NCBI RefSeq assembly: GCF_000212415.1
Contig: NC_015500.1
Location: 992,001 to 1,056,000, forward strand
Reading direction: 5' to 3'
Origin: Treponema brennaborense DSM 12168
Lineage (GTDB): Bacteria; Spirochaetota; Spirochaetia; Treponematales; Treponemataceae
DNA length: 64,000 bases
Shown: piece after piece, positions 8,747-17,987 of the stretch
Layout: each line of letters begins with the position of its first letter
How positions within the stretch are numbered: the stretch's first letter is position 1
The notes under the pieces: model-generated
Database searches by the model: none
Seen by the model: the letters and a program-made list of their open reading frames with translations, nothing else
Told to the model about the DNA's origin: nothing
Translations under genes and position numbers: made by a program

Positions 8747-9587
8747 ATGGTTAAAATGGGGGGGGGGGGTATTAAGATTTTCTCTTATTGTTAACTTATT
8801 TTTCTTGTTAGGGTTTACTGGATTTATAATTTATAAATTTGATTTGATAAAATCCAAAATTCAGAATTACCATCAAAAATTAGTCCTAAAAAATGAAATT
8901 TCGGAATCAGTTTTAAGAACTTTTAATAATGATATTTTTGATGATCTTGTAAATAATGAATTTATTATAAATCCAGCTTATGAAACAGTAGAATTTCTTT
9001 TTCTTGGAAATTCTCTTACATATTGCGGTATGCCTGAAGAAGAGCCTGATAAGACAAGGAGAGGTCTCGCAGCTACAAAAGTGGAAAATGATTATGTTCA
9101 TAAACTTATTTTTGCCTATGCTGCAAAATATGGTGTAAATATAAGATTTTCAGTTGTAAATATTGCTGATTTTGAAAGAGGATTTGTCCAAAATCCCTTT
9201 AATGAAAAACAATTGCAAAAAGTACAAGTTAAAAATCCGGATATTGTAATTTTTCAGATTGGGGAAAATGTCAGTCGAGATGATATTATACGGAATGGAA
9301 AGCTCTTTTTAGAGCGCTATTCAGAATTGGTAAATTATTTTAAGGAGTCAAGACGGGTTGTTTGCCTTCCATTCTGGCCCGATAAAGAGAAAATCAATGT
9401 AATTACAGAAGTAGCTTTAACTACAGGTTCTATAATATGTGACTTAAGCCATCTCGGAAGCGGGATAGATTCAGAAAATTTTGCTTCAAGTTATAAAAAT
9501 TATAAACAACCGGGTGTAGGTGCACATCCTGGAGATGTGGGAATGGATAGGATTGCAAAAAACATCCTGTCTGTTATTAATCAGTGA
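8747..9587 (+). CDS. SGNH/GDSL hydrolase, frame interrupted at a poly-G tract (phase OFF in this copy)
   Basis: A strong Shine-Dalgarno (AAGGAGG, 8736-8742) precedes ATG 8747, which reads MVKM and then 12 consecutive G. With 12 G the frame stops after 15 codons. With 11 or 14 G it runs into the main frame, encoding a membrane anchor (RFSLIVNLFFLLGFTGFIIY) and an SGNH hydrolase domain. The domain shows block I FLGNSLT (about residue 87 of the restored protein), a GEN block III and a block V Asp/His pair in HPGDVGMDRIA. Restored length is about 279 residues. Such enzymes remove or transfer acyl groups; between a glycosyltransferase and an acetyltransferase gene, glycan O-acetyl modification is likely. 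A homopolymer sequencing error is the alternative to phase variation. Confidence 0.78.
8758..8769 (+). repeat. Poly-G tract of 12, likely slipped-strand phase-variation switch
   Basis: Twelve G residues occur four codons into an open frame with an excellent ribosome binding site, inside a very AT-rich region where such a run is not expected by composition. The downstream coding frame is shifted by one base relative to the start codon. Gain or loss of single G would switch translation on or off. Confidence 0.8.
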
Positions 9588-9708
9588 ATAACTACAAATA
9601 GAAGAAATTGAGAAAATTATTGAGTAGTTCAGGATGGTTTTTTGGAGATTGGGATTTATAAAACCAATATTATTCAAAAGAAGAATTAGACGATAAGAAG
9701 GAAAAAAA

Positions 9709-10350
9709 ATGTTTTTAAACACTCTTAAGTCAAAAATATTCCGTAAATTTTTTCGTCTGTGCAATAAACATAATTTTGCTAGTATTGTAAACATGTGTGA
9801 TATAAATCGTGTTCAAGTAGGTCGTAAAACCTATGGAGCAATAAATGTTACGGATTTTTCACCAGTTGATACAAAATTGATAATCGGAAGTTATTGTTCT
9901 ATCGCACCCGGCGTACAGTTTTTACTGGGAGGAGAGCATAATTTGGACACGATTTCTACATATCCATTCAATGTAAAACTGTTTGGCATTCCTCGTGAGG
10001 CAGGAAGCAAAGGAAATATTATCATTAAGGATGATGTTTGGATAGGACAAAACGCTATAATCTGTTCCGGCGTACATATAGGGCAAGGAGCGGTGATAGC
10101 TGCCGGAGCCGTCGTAACCAAAGATGTTGAACCTTATGCAATCGTAGCGGGAAATCCTGCAAAACTTATCAGATATAGATTTAATGAAAACTTACGAAAA
10201 AAATTGGAACAAACAGATATTTCTGCTTTGTTTGATAAATTCACAGTTACTGATATACCGCTTATATATGAAAAACTTGATGAGATTGTATTGGATAAAA
10301 TTTTAAATAAAAGCAGTGATTTTATCAAAATGACACAGGAAAGGTATTGA
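9709..10350 (+). CDS. CatB-like hexapeptide-repeat acyltransferase
   Basis: The 213-residue protein contains a left-handed beta-helix of hexapeptide repeats ([37 protein letters not shown], split here only for description) ending in the family tail [13 protein letters not shown]. The GGEHN region carries the probable catalytic His. This is the xenobiotic/CatB-like O-acetyltransferase group, which uses acetyl-CoA; in polysaccharide clusters these acetylate a sugar hydroxyl or amine. A purine-rich AAGGAAAAAAA precedes ATG 9709. The next gene overlaps its stop as TGATG, so the two are coupled. Confidence 0.85.
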   Translation: MFLNTLKSKIFRKFFRLCNKHNFASIVNMCDINRVQVGRKTYGAINVTDFSPVDTKLIIGSYCSIAPGVQFLLGGEHNLDTISTYPFNVKLFGIPREAGSKGNIIIKDDVWIGQNAIICSGVHIGQGAVIAAGAVVTKDVEPYAIVAGNPAKLIRYRFNENLRKKLEQTDISALFDKFTVTDIPLIYEKLDEIVLDKILNKSSDFIKMTQERY

Positions 10351-11450
10351 TGATATCAAAACCGAGAATATTGGCTTTTTATTTGCCGCAGTATCATCCG
10401 ATTTCGGAAAATAATCAGTGGTGGGGTACGGGTTTTACGGAATGGACGAATGTAGGTAAAGCTCGTCCCTTGTTTCCCGGACATAAACAACCTAAAGTAC
10501 CGACGGAATTGGGCTATTACGATCTAAGGGTACCCGAGGTTCGGGAGCTTCAAGCCCAAATGGCCAAAGATGCCGGAGTGGAAGGATTCTGCTATTGGCA
10601 TTATTGGTTCGGTGAAGGAAAACAATTATTGGAAAAACCTTTGCAGCAAATAATCTCATCGGGTAAACCTGATTTTCCTTTTTGCTTGGGTTGGGCAAAT
10701 GAGAGTTGGTATGCGAAAGTCTGGTCAAAAGATAAATCAAAAGATAAATTATTGATTGAGCAAAAATATTGCGGCTTGGAAGATTACAAGGAACATTTTG
10801 AAACCATATTACCGATTTTAAAAGATAAACGGTATGTAAAGGTGAACGGAAAACTTCTATTTCTTATTTATAAGCCCGATGATTTTGCTGACTGCCCAAC
10901 GTTCATTAATTATTGGCAGGAGTTGGCAAAAGCAGAAGGGCTACAAGGTTTCCATTTTATAGCAAGTGCAAAAAGAAATACCAATGATTTTGAGAAATAT
11001 TTGAAATCTGGGTTTGATGCCGTTTTTACCGATCGAATGTGGCTCGGTGCTAAAGCGTTACGGAGGGATAAACCGCTGTCGCTCGTCAAAGTGTTATTGT
11101 TCAAATTTTTAAAGATTCCCCGATTGGTAAATTATAAGGAAATTGTCAAATATGCAGTTTCTGAAAAAGATAAGAGAAATGATTTTTATCCCGGCATAGT
11201 ATGTACTTGGGATCATACTCCCCGAAGCGGAAGAAACGGAATGGTTTTCATTAATTTTTCACTTAAACTATTCAAAGAACATATTTGTACCGTATTGGAA
11301 TTGGTAAAGAATAAGCCTGAACAGGAACAAATTGTTTTCCTAAAGTCCTGGAATGAATGGGGAGAGGGGAATTTTATGGAACCTGATATCGAGTACGGTA
11401 AAGGTAAAGTGGATACTTTAAAAGAAGCCATACACTCAATTTATAAGTAA
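10350..11450 (+). CDS. WbsX-like glycosyltransferase / GH99-like domain protein
   Basis: The opening ILAFYLPQYHPISENNQWWGTGFTEW, with VGKARPLFPGHKQP and GFCYWHYWF, is the hallmark of the WbsX (Glyco_tran_WbsX, GH99-like) family found in O-antigen and capsule loci. The late motif FLKSWNEWGEGNFMEPD is also characteristic. Biochemical function is not settled for most members: some are annotated as glycosyltransferases, while the fold resembles endo-alpha-mannosidases. The ATG at 10350 overlaps the previous stop (TGATG) and is preferred to the TTG at 10347, giving 366 residues. Confidence 0.85.
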   Translation: MISKPRILAFYLPQYHPISENNQWWGTGFTEWTNVGKARPLFPGHKQPKVPTELGYYDLRVPEVRELQAQMAKDAGVEGFCYWHYWFGEGKQLLEKPLQQIISSGKPDFPFCLGWANESWYAKVWSKDKSKDKLLIEQKYCGLEDYKEHFETILPILKDKRYVKVNGKLLFLIYKPDDFADCPTFINYWQELAKAEGLQGFHFIASAKRNTNDFEKYLKSGFDAVFTDRMWLGAKALRRDKPLSLVKVLLFKFLKIPRLVNYKEIVKYAVSEKDKRNDFYPGIVCTWDHTPRSGRNGMVFINFSLKLFKEHICTVLELVKNKPEQEQIVFLKSWNEWGEGNFMEPDIEYGKGKVDTLKEAIHSIYK

Positions 11451-11464
11451 AAATCATATATATT

Positions 11465-12601
11465 ATGAGTATTTATATATTCTTTTTGATGTCGTTATTT
11501 TTTATCTGCTTGAGTGCTTATGGTAGAAACGTATCAAACGGATTTATTTCATTCATGTTTATTTCATTATTCATTTTCTCTGCTTTTCGGTATGATGTCG
11601 GAGTCGATTTTAATGCATATTTAACGATATTTTCAGAACCGGACAAACTTTATACCCAAGAGAAAGGTTTTATGCTGATAAATTCCCTGTTAAAGAATAT
11701 GGGATTTTCTTTTCAATCTGTTGTGATACTTCATAGTGCGTTAACTCTGTTTTTTGTCAAAAAGTTTATCGATCAAGAATCTAAAAATATTCTTTTATCG
11801 GTTTTCATTTTTTTTACATATACTCCTTTCTTTTTGGGAACGTTCAATACGCTCAGGCAGGCTCTTGCAATTTATATTTTTTTATATGCTACTGTATATA
11901 TCAGGAAAAGAAAATTTCTACAGTTCCTGATAATTATATTACTTACCAGTTTTTTTATTCATTTTTCCATTTTAATCGTTATACCGTTGTATTTTTTTTG
12001 CCATAAAAAAATTGCAAAAAATCTGAAATTCATTTTGTGCCTTTTGATTACCTTACTGGGATTATGTATAAATCCGATTTTAGAACATACTCCGTATGCA
12101 ATCTATTTATTAGTTGATTTACCTGATAATATTTTATCACCGGTTTTCATCTTTAATATTGTTGTTTGTACCTTTATCTTGGTATTTCTTAAAACGGAAA
12201 AAGATCATGAACTGATTTATAATTTGTGCTTTTTTTCCCTCTGTTTATTGATACTTTGCGTTATTCTAAGGAAATCACCTGTTTATATAGTAATCAGCAG
12301 AATAAATGAATATTTTTTACCATCTATAATTATCTTAATTCCGGATCTTATTTTTTCAAAGAAAAATACAAAATATTCCAAACTATTGTATGTGGGCTGT
12401 CTTCTGGTATTCGGTTCAATATTCATTCTTTCCATACTTCTTAATGGATCGGCTAACGGATTGGTTCCATATAAGAACTTCGTAGGTTCGTATCAAAATA
12501 CGGAGATATTTGATTTTTGCTTTTTTGTATCTTCGTTTTGTTTTTATGCATTTTTTCAACTTTGGTCGATAAAAAAATATCCCATTCTGAAATCGTTTTA
12601 A
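11465..12601 (+). CDS. EpsG-family / Wzy-like polysaccharide polymerase
   Basis: A 378-residue polytopic membrane protein with about ten hydrophobic segments. FRYDVGVDFNAYLTIF near the first third and FNTLRQALAIYIFLYA about 50 residues later are the two recurring signatures of EpsG-family proteins, which act as Wzy-type polymerases joining repeat units on the periplasmic face. It starts 14 bases after the WbsX-like gene. Together with the flippase it completes a Wzx/Wzy system. The gene is AT-rich like its neighbours. Confidence 0.82.
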   Translation: MSIYIFFLMSLFFICLSAYGRNVSNGFISFMFISLFIFSAFRYDVGVDFNAYLTIFSEPDKLYTQEKGFMLINSLLKNMGFSFQSVVILHSALTLFFVKKFIDQESKNILLSVFIFFTYTPFFLGTFNTLRQALAIYIFLYATVYIRKRKFLQFLIIILLTSFFIHFSILIVIPLYFFCHKKIAKNLKFILCLLITLLGLCINPILEHTPYAIYLLVDLPDNILSPVFIFNIVVCTFILVFLKTEKDHELIYNLCFFSLCLLILCVILRKSPVYIVISRINEYFLPSIIILIPDLIFSKKNTKYSKLLYVGCLLVFGSIFILSILLNGSANGLVPYKNFVGSYQNTEIFDFCFFVSSFCFYAFFQLWSIKKYPILKSF

Positions 12602-12680
12602 GAGAGACCTGTAACAGTTAAAATTCTATTATTGCAAAGGTAAATAATTACCTCAATTTCAATAAAAAGAAGCTTCCTTT

Positions 12681-13787
12681 ATGTTAAAAGTATTACTTGT
12701 ATCTGCGTTTCCTCCCAATAGGCAAACTGCCGGACAGGATTATACGCGTCGGTTGGTTCTCGATTTACTTGGATATGGGCACGAGATTTCTCTTATATAT
12801 GCGGCGTATCCGGGACACGCTGTCGAGTTACCATTGGAAGTTGAAATTCTCCACGTTATACGTACGTCGATCAGAAACTGTATCGGAAGATTGCCATACC
12901 ATCCTTTTTATGCGAAGCGTATTGACGATGAAACTTTGCATTTACTGCGTTCCGTTGCCGATAATTTTGACGTATTGTATTTCGATTTTTCCCAAGTTCA
13001 TCTGTATTCGCTGTACGTCAATCATCCGTGCAAGATTCTTATGTGCCACGACGTTATCAGACAGAAATTCAAGCGTTCGGGAATTTTGCACCTTCCGTTT
13101 ATTGCTTTCGCGGAGCGTCAGACGCTCCTGTCGGCGCGGACGGTCGTAACATTCAGCAAGAAAGACAGTAATCTGTTAAAACAATATTACGATACGGACG
13201 CTTGTAATGTGAATTTTTATCTGAAATCGGAATCCCTTTCGTTTGACAATATGTCGATTGCTTCCGGTACTTTCTGCTTTTACGGTGCGTGGAACAGAAA
13301 AGAAAATTACCTGCCGTTGAAATGGTTTCTTAAAAAGGTTTATCCGCGGTTGAATAAGGAATTATCTTTTGTGATTATCGGCGGAGGATTGCGAACGGAT
13401 ATCAAACAGTTAATTTCCGCTATGGATAATGTCATTTGTCTCGGTTTTGTTGAGTATCCGATACTTGAAATCGCCCGCTGTCAGGCTTTGATTGCTCCAC
13501 TCAGAAATGGAGCTGGCGTAAAAGTCAAAGTAATCGATGCCCTTTCCTGCGGTACTCCTGTTATCGGAACTGATGTGGCTTTTGAAGGAATTACGATTGA
13601 TCCCGAAAACGACCTGTTCTTCAGCGCCGATACTGTCGGTGAATACGTACGTATAATTGACAATTGGAAAAACCGTACCGTTGCATGTAAGCAGCGCGCG
13701 AGTGCAAAATTCCGTTCAAAATATGATTCAAATCATTTTCCCGAATTGCTCGAAAAAATAGTTCAACAAGGAGTATCCACATGTTGA
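12681..13787 (+). CDS. Family 4 (GT-B) glycosyltransferase
   Basis: MLKVLLVSAFPPNRQTAGQDYTRRL begins a GT-B Rossmann domain. The C-terminal domain has FVIIGGG followed by ALIAPLRNGAGVKVKVIDALSCGTPVIGT (about 270-298 of 368 residues, given as family landmarks), the donor-binding region of glycosyltransferase group 1. It would use a nucleotide-sugar donor at the inner membrane. Base composition is closer to the chromosomal average than the genes before it, suggesting that the foreign block ends near 12.6 kb. Its stop overlaps the start of the next glycosyltransferase by seven bases. Confidence 0.88.
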   Translation: MLKVLLVSAFPPNRQTAGQDYTRRLVLDLLGYGHEISLIYAAYPGHAVELPLEVEILHVIRTSIRNCIGRLPYHPFYAKRIDDETLHLLRSVADNFDVLYFDFSQVHLYSLYVNHPCKILMCHDVIRQKFKRSGILHLPFIAFAERQTLLSARTVVTFSKKDSNLLKQYYDTDACNVNFYLKSESLSFDNMSIASGTFCFYGAWNRKENYLPLKWFLKKVYPRLNKELSFVIIGGGLRTDIKQLISAMDNVICLGFVEYPILEIARCQALIAPLRNGAGVKVKVIDALSCGTPVIGTDVAFEGITIDPENDLFFSADTVGEYVRIIDNWKNRTVACKQRASAKFRSKYDSNHFPELLEKIVQQGVSTC

Positions 13788-14632
13788 CCGCTTCTGTCGT
13801 TCTTTTCAATACGCCGCGTACGCAGATAGACGTTTTACTTAAAAGCGTCGTCTCGTCAGCCGCAGTGGACACGTTCTATATAATCGACAATTCGCCGAGC
13901 GATCGTTGGCGTATATTGGAACGGGAATGGGGTAGTCGACTTCCCATTCGCTACATCCATAATGCGAATCTGGGATACGGTGCTGCGCATAATCTTGCCA
14001 TGCAGGAAGCGATAGAGCGTGGTGCGGAATATCATGTCGTGCTGAATCCTGATATCCGTTTCAGTTCAGATGTTTTAAGTGCGGTCAGATCGTTTATTGA
14101 CGGGAATCCTGACGCCGTGTGCGTATTACCGAAAGTTACGTATCCTGATGGTTCCCTTCAATATTTATGCAAACTACTGCCGACCCCGTTTGATTTGATT
14201 TTTCGCCGCTTCATACCCGCACGATTCGGAAGAAAACGTAACGATCGATATACTTTACGTGCTTCAGGTTACGAACATATTATGAATCCGCCGTGTCTTT
14301 CCGGTTGTTTTATGTTTCTTCGTCTTAGAACTCTGCGTGACAACGATATGTTTTTTGACGATCGTTTTTTCATGTATTTTGAAGATTTCGATTTGATACG
14401 TCGATTGCATCGTGTGGGTCGAACTTTATACTATCCCGCAGTGAGTATCGTTCATGATCATGCGCAGGAATCTTACAAAAGCCGTAAAATGCTCGTTGCA
14501 CATATGAAATCGGCGTTCCGGTACTTCAATAAATACGGCTGGTTTTTCGATTGCGAACGGCGAAAAATGAACCGGAGAATTCTGGAAGAGATTGCGGCGT
14601 TCAATTCGGAGAATTCAGACTCCGTTTTATAA
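13781..14632 (+). CDS. Family 2 glycosyltransferase, rhamnosyltransferase-like
   Basis: A 283-residue GT-A protein: TASVVLFNTPRTQIDVLLKS, then HNANLGYGAAHNLAM and HVVLNPDIRF (about 84-93), with the later SGCFMFLRLRTL and DDRFFMYFEDFDLIRRL. This NLGYGxxxN...LNPD...FFxYxEDxDL pattern is typical of WbbL/RfbF-type rhamnosyltransferases, which act on dTDP-rhamnose or similar donors. Sugar specificity cannot be read from sequence. It overlaps the previous gene by seven bases and is followed closely by a small gene of unknown function. Confidence 0.88.
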   Translation: MLTASVVLFNTPRTQIDVLLKSVVSSAAVDTFYIIDNSPSDRWRILEREWGSRLPIRYIHNANLGYGAAHNLAMQEAIERGAEYHVVLNPDIRFSSDVLSAVRSFIDGNPDAVCVLPKVTYPDGSLQYLCKLLPTPFDLIFRRFIPARFGRKRNDRYTLRASGYEHIMNPPCLSGCFMFLRLRTLRDNDMFFDDRFFMYFEDFDLIRRLHRVGRTLYYPAVSIVHDHAQESYKSRKMLVAHMKSAFRYFNKYGWFFDCERRKMNRRILEEIAAFNSENSDSVL

Positions 14633-14646
14633 GATTTTTGTAAATT

Positions 14647-15141
14647 ATGATGCAGTATCCCCTCTTTGAACAAGCTATCTTCTCTATCATTGCCGAACGG
14701 AACGGTCTCCGCTGCATTTCCGCCGTGATTTTGCCGGAATCCGCTCTGTCGGAAGCGAATCTGTATCTGCGTGCCGTTGCCGGTAAATCTGATGGGGATA
14801 TGCCGTTTACCGTTCATTATCCGGCGGCAAATCAAGCTGAACTGATCGTACGGCAAACGAAAATTTTGTCGTTATGGACGGAGCGTCCCGTTTTCGCGTC
14901 GGAATGTGCCCCGATAATAAAAAAATTGGAACAAACCGTTTCTTTTTTGTCCGAATTGCTGGATGAAGACTGTGTCCGTGCAATCCCGCTTGAAAAACAT
15001 GATATTCCCGTGCCGCCGGCCGGAATCGGTTCCGTATGGAGAGCTTTTCGCGACATTCCGAAATCGATTATGTATGATTTGTGTTTTTTTCACCAATCTT
15101 CCGTTATGCTGCTCAATGCCGATATCGGCGTTCGGGCGTAA
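14647..15141 (+). CDS. Hypothetical protein following the glycosyltransferases
   Basis: A 164-residue open frame starts 14 bases after the preceding stop, with codon choice like the neighbouring genes, so I accept it as real. Residues include MQYPLFEQAIFSIIAERNG, a middle region rich in Leu and Glu (KKLEQTVSFLSELLDED), and a hydrophobic tail. No signal peptide, membrane span or motif is recognised. A second ATG at 14650 is equally usable. Position at the end of the polysaccharide locus, just before the thrS promoter, is the only clue to role. Confidence 0.55.
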   Translation: MMQYPLFEQAIFSIIAERNGLRCISAVILPESALSEANLYLRAVAGKSDGDMPFTVHYPAANQAELIVRQTKILSLWTERPVFASECAPIIKKLEQTVSFLSELLDEDCVRAIPLEKHDIPVPPAGIGSVWRAFRDIPKSIMYDLCFFHQSSVMLLNADIGVRA

Positions 15142-15204
15142 CCTCGGCTCGTTCTATGAGGGCCCCCGCTGTCCCGAACGATTCGCCAATCGGGCAAATT
15201 ATGC

Positions 15205-15233
15205 TTGACACAGGCAGGCAAGAATTATATCCT
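15205..15233 (+). promoter_or_regulatory. Sigma70-like promoter of thrS
   Basis: TTGACA (15205-15210), a 17-base spacer and TATCCT (15228-15233) lie upstream of thrS; a TATAAT follows at 15237-15242. A transcript from about 15240 has a short leader with AAGGGTG before the ATG. No T-box element is present. Confidence 0.7.
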
Positions 15234-15266
15234 ACCATATAATATTACAAGATAAAGGGTGTTGGT

Positions 15267-17018
15267 ATGTCTGCTGAACAGAAAGAAAGACTTGCAATGA
15301 TCCGCCACAGTACGTCACATGTAATGGCGCAGGCGGTGCTCACGTTGTTTCCCGGCTCGAAAGTTGCTATCGGTCCGTCTATCGATAACGGTTTTTATTA
15401 TGATTTTGAATTGACACGCCCGATAACCCAAGAAGATTTGGCCGCGATCGAAAAGGAAATGCGTAAGATCGTTTCCGGAAATCATGAATTCACACGTCGT
15501 GAAGTATCCCGTGCCGAAGCTTTAAAAATGTTTGCAGATCAGCCGTATAAAGTGGAACTGATCAACGATTTGCCCGCGGATGAACCGATTTCCGTGTACA
15601 CGCAGGCCGGATTTACCGATTTGTGCCGCGGTCCGCACGTCGCGAATACGAAAGAAATAAACGCGCAGTCATTTAAATTGATGAAAACTGCCGGTGCGTA
15701 TTGGCGCGGCGATGAAAAACGTCCGATGCTTACCCGTATTTACGGAACGGCGTGGGAAAAACCGGTGGAATTGAAAGCGTACGTGGATATGCTTGCCGAA
15801 GCGGAACGCCGCGATCATCGGAAAATCGGCAAAGAAATGGATCTGTTCCATATCGATGAAGATTCACCCGGTCAAATCTTCTGGCACCCGAACGGATGGA
15901 CGATTTACCGCATTCTGGAAGATTACGTTCGTACAAAGATCAAGGCCGACGGCTACGTTGAAGTCAAGACGCCGTTCGTGATGCCGCAGTCTCTGTGGGA
16001 GCGTTCCGGTCATTGGGCAAAATATAAGGAAAATATGTTTATCACGGAGAGTGAAAAACGCATTTTCGCACTTAAACCCATGAACTGTCCCGGTCATATT
16101 GAAATTTTTAAGCAGCGTATCCGCTCCTATAAAGATCTGCCGCTGCGCATGGCGGAATTCGGCTCCTGCACCCGTAACGAAGCGTCCGGCGCGCTGCACG
16201 GTATCATGCGTGTGCGCGGATTCGTACAGGACGATGCGCATATTTTCTGTACCGAAGCGCAGATCCCGTCGGAAGTCGCCAAATTTTGTCATTTGCTCAA
16301 AGATATGTATAAAGATTTCGGTTTCACCGACGACAAGATTTTGGTTAAGTTTTCTACCCGTCCCGAAAAGCGCGTAGGCGACGACGCAACGTGGGATCGC
16401 GCCGAAGGAGCGCTTGCCGACGCTTGTAAACAGGCGGGCCTTGCGTATGAAATACAGCCGGGAGAAGGCGCTTTCTACGGACCGAAATTGGAATTTACGC
16501 TGGTGGACGCACTGGGTCGGGAATGGCAGTGCGGAACCATTCAGGTGGACTATCAGCTGCCTTCCGCTGAACGCCTGAACGCCGAATATATCGGCGACGA
16601 TAACGCGAAACATCATCCGGTCATGCTGCACCGCGCCGTTCTCGGTTCACTTGAACGTTTTATCGGTATCCTGATCGAAAATTTTGCCGGAGCTTTTCCG
16701 ACGTGGCTGCACTATCAGCAGACTGTCGTAATTCCCGTTGCGCCGGCTTTTAACGGATATGCGGAAAAAGTGCAGGCGGCGCTGAAAGCGGCCGGTATCA
16801 GAAGCGACTGCGATTTGGGCAACGATCGAATGAACGCCAAGATCCGTCTGGCGCAGACGCAGAAAATACCGTATATGCTCGTCGTCGGAGAAAAAGAAGC
16901 CGCCGACGGAACCGTCGCCGTGCGCTTCCGCGACGGCCGGCCGCAGCAAATTATGTCTGTTGGAGATTTTACTGCGTACGTACGAGAGACCGTTGAAAAT
17001 CACGTCGTCGGTATATAA
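15267..17018 (+). CDS. thrS: Threonyl-tRNA synthetase, short form without TGS domain
   Basis: Charges tRNA-Thr with threonine in the cytosol. The editing domain opens almost at residue 1 with HSTSH (His14 and His18, the HxxxH motif) and continues with the CRGPH element. Class II motif 2 is in [18 protein letters not shown], the zinc-site Cys is in MNCPGH, and motif 3 is in [13 protein letters not shown]; an anticodon-binding domain ends the protein. It is 583 residues, against about 640 in E. coli, because the N-terminal TGS domain is absent. I recall Borrelia ThrS being similarly short. A hairpin at 17067-17146 ends the transcript. Confidence 0.97.
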   Translation: MSAEQKERLAMIRHSTSHVMAQAVLTLFPGSKVAIGPSIDNGFYYDFELTRPITQEDLAAIEKEMRKIVSGNHEFTRREVSRAEALKMFADQPYKVELINDLPADEPISVYTQAGFTDLCRGPHVANTKEINAQSFKLMKTAGAYWRGDEKRPMLTRIYGTAWEKPVELKAYVDMLAEAERRDHRKIGKEMDLFHIDEDSPGQIFWHPNGWTIYRILEDYVRTKIKADGYVEVKTPFVMPQSLWERSGHWAKYKENMFITESEKRIFALKPMNCPGHIEIFKQRIRSYKDLPLRMAEFGSCTRNEASGALHGIMRVRGFVQDDAHIFCTEAQIPSEVAKFCHLLKDMYKDFGFTDDKILVKFSTRPEKRVGDDATWDRAEGALADACKQAGLAYEIQPGEGAFYGPKLEFTLVDALGREWQCGTIQVDYQLPSAERLNAEYIGDDNAKHHPVMLHRAVLGSLERFIGILIENFAGAFPTWLHYQQTVVIPVAPAFNGYAEKVQAALKAAGIRSDCDLGNDRMNAKIRLAQTQKIPYMLVVGEKEAADGTVAVRFRDGRPQQIMSVGDFTAYVRETVENHVVGI

Positions 17019-17066
17019 GAATACCGCGCCGGCCTGCAGCAGCAGCGCGCGTCGGTAAAAAAGACG

Positions 17067-17146
17067 AAAGCCCGGAACAATTGGAACGTGCGTCAAAAGC
17101 GGAATAACGCTTTTGGCCGTACGCTTCGGAACGTTCCGGGCTTTTT
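17067..17146. terminator. Bidirectional terminator between thrS and the convergent OM-protein gene
   Basis: Arms AAAGCCCGGAAC (17067-17078) and GTTCCGGGCTTT (17133-17144) pair perfectly. A smaller hairpin CAAAAGC/GCTTTTG sits in the loop, and the right arm runs into a T-rich tail. Confidence 0.8.
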
Positions 17147-17186
17147 ATTTTATCGTGCATCTCCGTTCCGTTTTGCCGTGCCCGCT

Positions 17187-17987
17187 TTAGGGCAGCGTCA
17201 GCCGCGCGGCGCACGTGATAATTCCGGTGTCGAAAAATCCCGTTTCGGCAACGGTTCCGGCTGCGAGGTTCCCGAGCGGAACGTACCCTCGTATTTCGAT
17301 ACCGGCTTTCCAGCCGTTCGGCAACAACATATTCCAGCCGAAAAGCAATTCAGGATATAAGAACCGCAAATCATTCCAGAACCAGTGATTGATTTTCTTT
17401 ACCGCGTCGGCCGCCGTGAGCTGTGTTGAATTGGGAAACGCCGAATCACCGTATTCGTCTGAACCGACGTTTCCCGCCAGAAATCCGTATCGTATGAGAA
17501 ACGCAATTCCTGCTCCCGCAAAGAACGTGTGCCTGTGCACGTTGATTGAAAATACCGCCGGTACGTCCAGAAGCAGGGACGGTACCCATGCCGTTCTGTT
17601 TTCTATTTCGGCAGGCAGCGCGCTTCCGTTCGCGACGATGCTGTTCCATAAATAGTACTGCATGAAAAAAGAAACGCGCGGTTCAAACGAAACCCAGCCT
17701 CCGGCGGGAAATTGTAAACCGAAACCGAGTGAAAATAAAATCGGAGAAGGCGCGCTTACCGTTTTTGCGGCGGTATTCTGCATGGCATTGACGCCGGCCG
17801 TAAAAAAGAATGAGAGCGGGAGCGGCGTTTTATCCGGCAGAACGGCTTCCGAACTCGCTTCCGCTGCCGGCGACTGTACTGTTACCTGCGGCTGTGCGGT
17901 TACCGGCGCAGTACCTTCCGCTGCCGGCGACTGCGCAGAGAGAACCGCGGCGGACAGCAGTATTAATATGATAAAAACCTTTTTCAT
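17187..17987 (-). CDS. Predicted outer-membrane beta-barrel protein
   Basis: 266 residues with a clear signal peptide (MKKVFIILILLSAAVLSAQS). A low-complexity linker follows in which QSPAAE occurs twice around a Pro/Val/Thr-rich stretch (residues 19-48). The rest alternates hydrophobic and polar residues in strand-like blocks with many aromatic ends (LGFGLQFPAGGWVSFEPRVSFFMQYYLW, finishing ITCAARLTLP). This is how small treponemal surface barrels look. Its start overlaps the stop of the upstream lipoprotein gene by four bases, so the three minus-strand genes at 17.2-20.0 kb form one operon. I cannot assign a specific function. Confidence 0.7.
   Translation of the reverse strand: MKKVFIILILLSAAVLSAQSPAAEGTAPVTAQPQVTVQSPAAEASSEAVLPDKTPLPLSFFFTAGVNAMQNTAAKTVSAPSPILFSLGFGLQFPAGGWVSFEPRVSFFMQYYLWNSIVANGSALPAEIENRTAWVPSLLLDVPAVFSINVHRHTFFAGAGIAFLIRYGFLAGNVGSDEYGDSAFPNSTQLTAADAVKKINHWFWNDLRFLYPELLFGWNMLLPNGWKAGIEIRGYVPLGNLAAGTVAETGFFDTGIITCAARLTLP

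Noticed and set aside
15142-15266. T-box or other riboswitch controlling thrS
   Set aside because: The leader after the predicted +1 is under 30 bases, with no terminator or T-box sequence.
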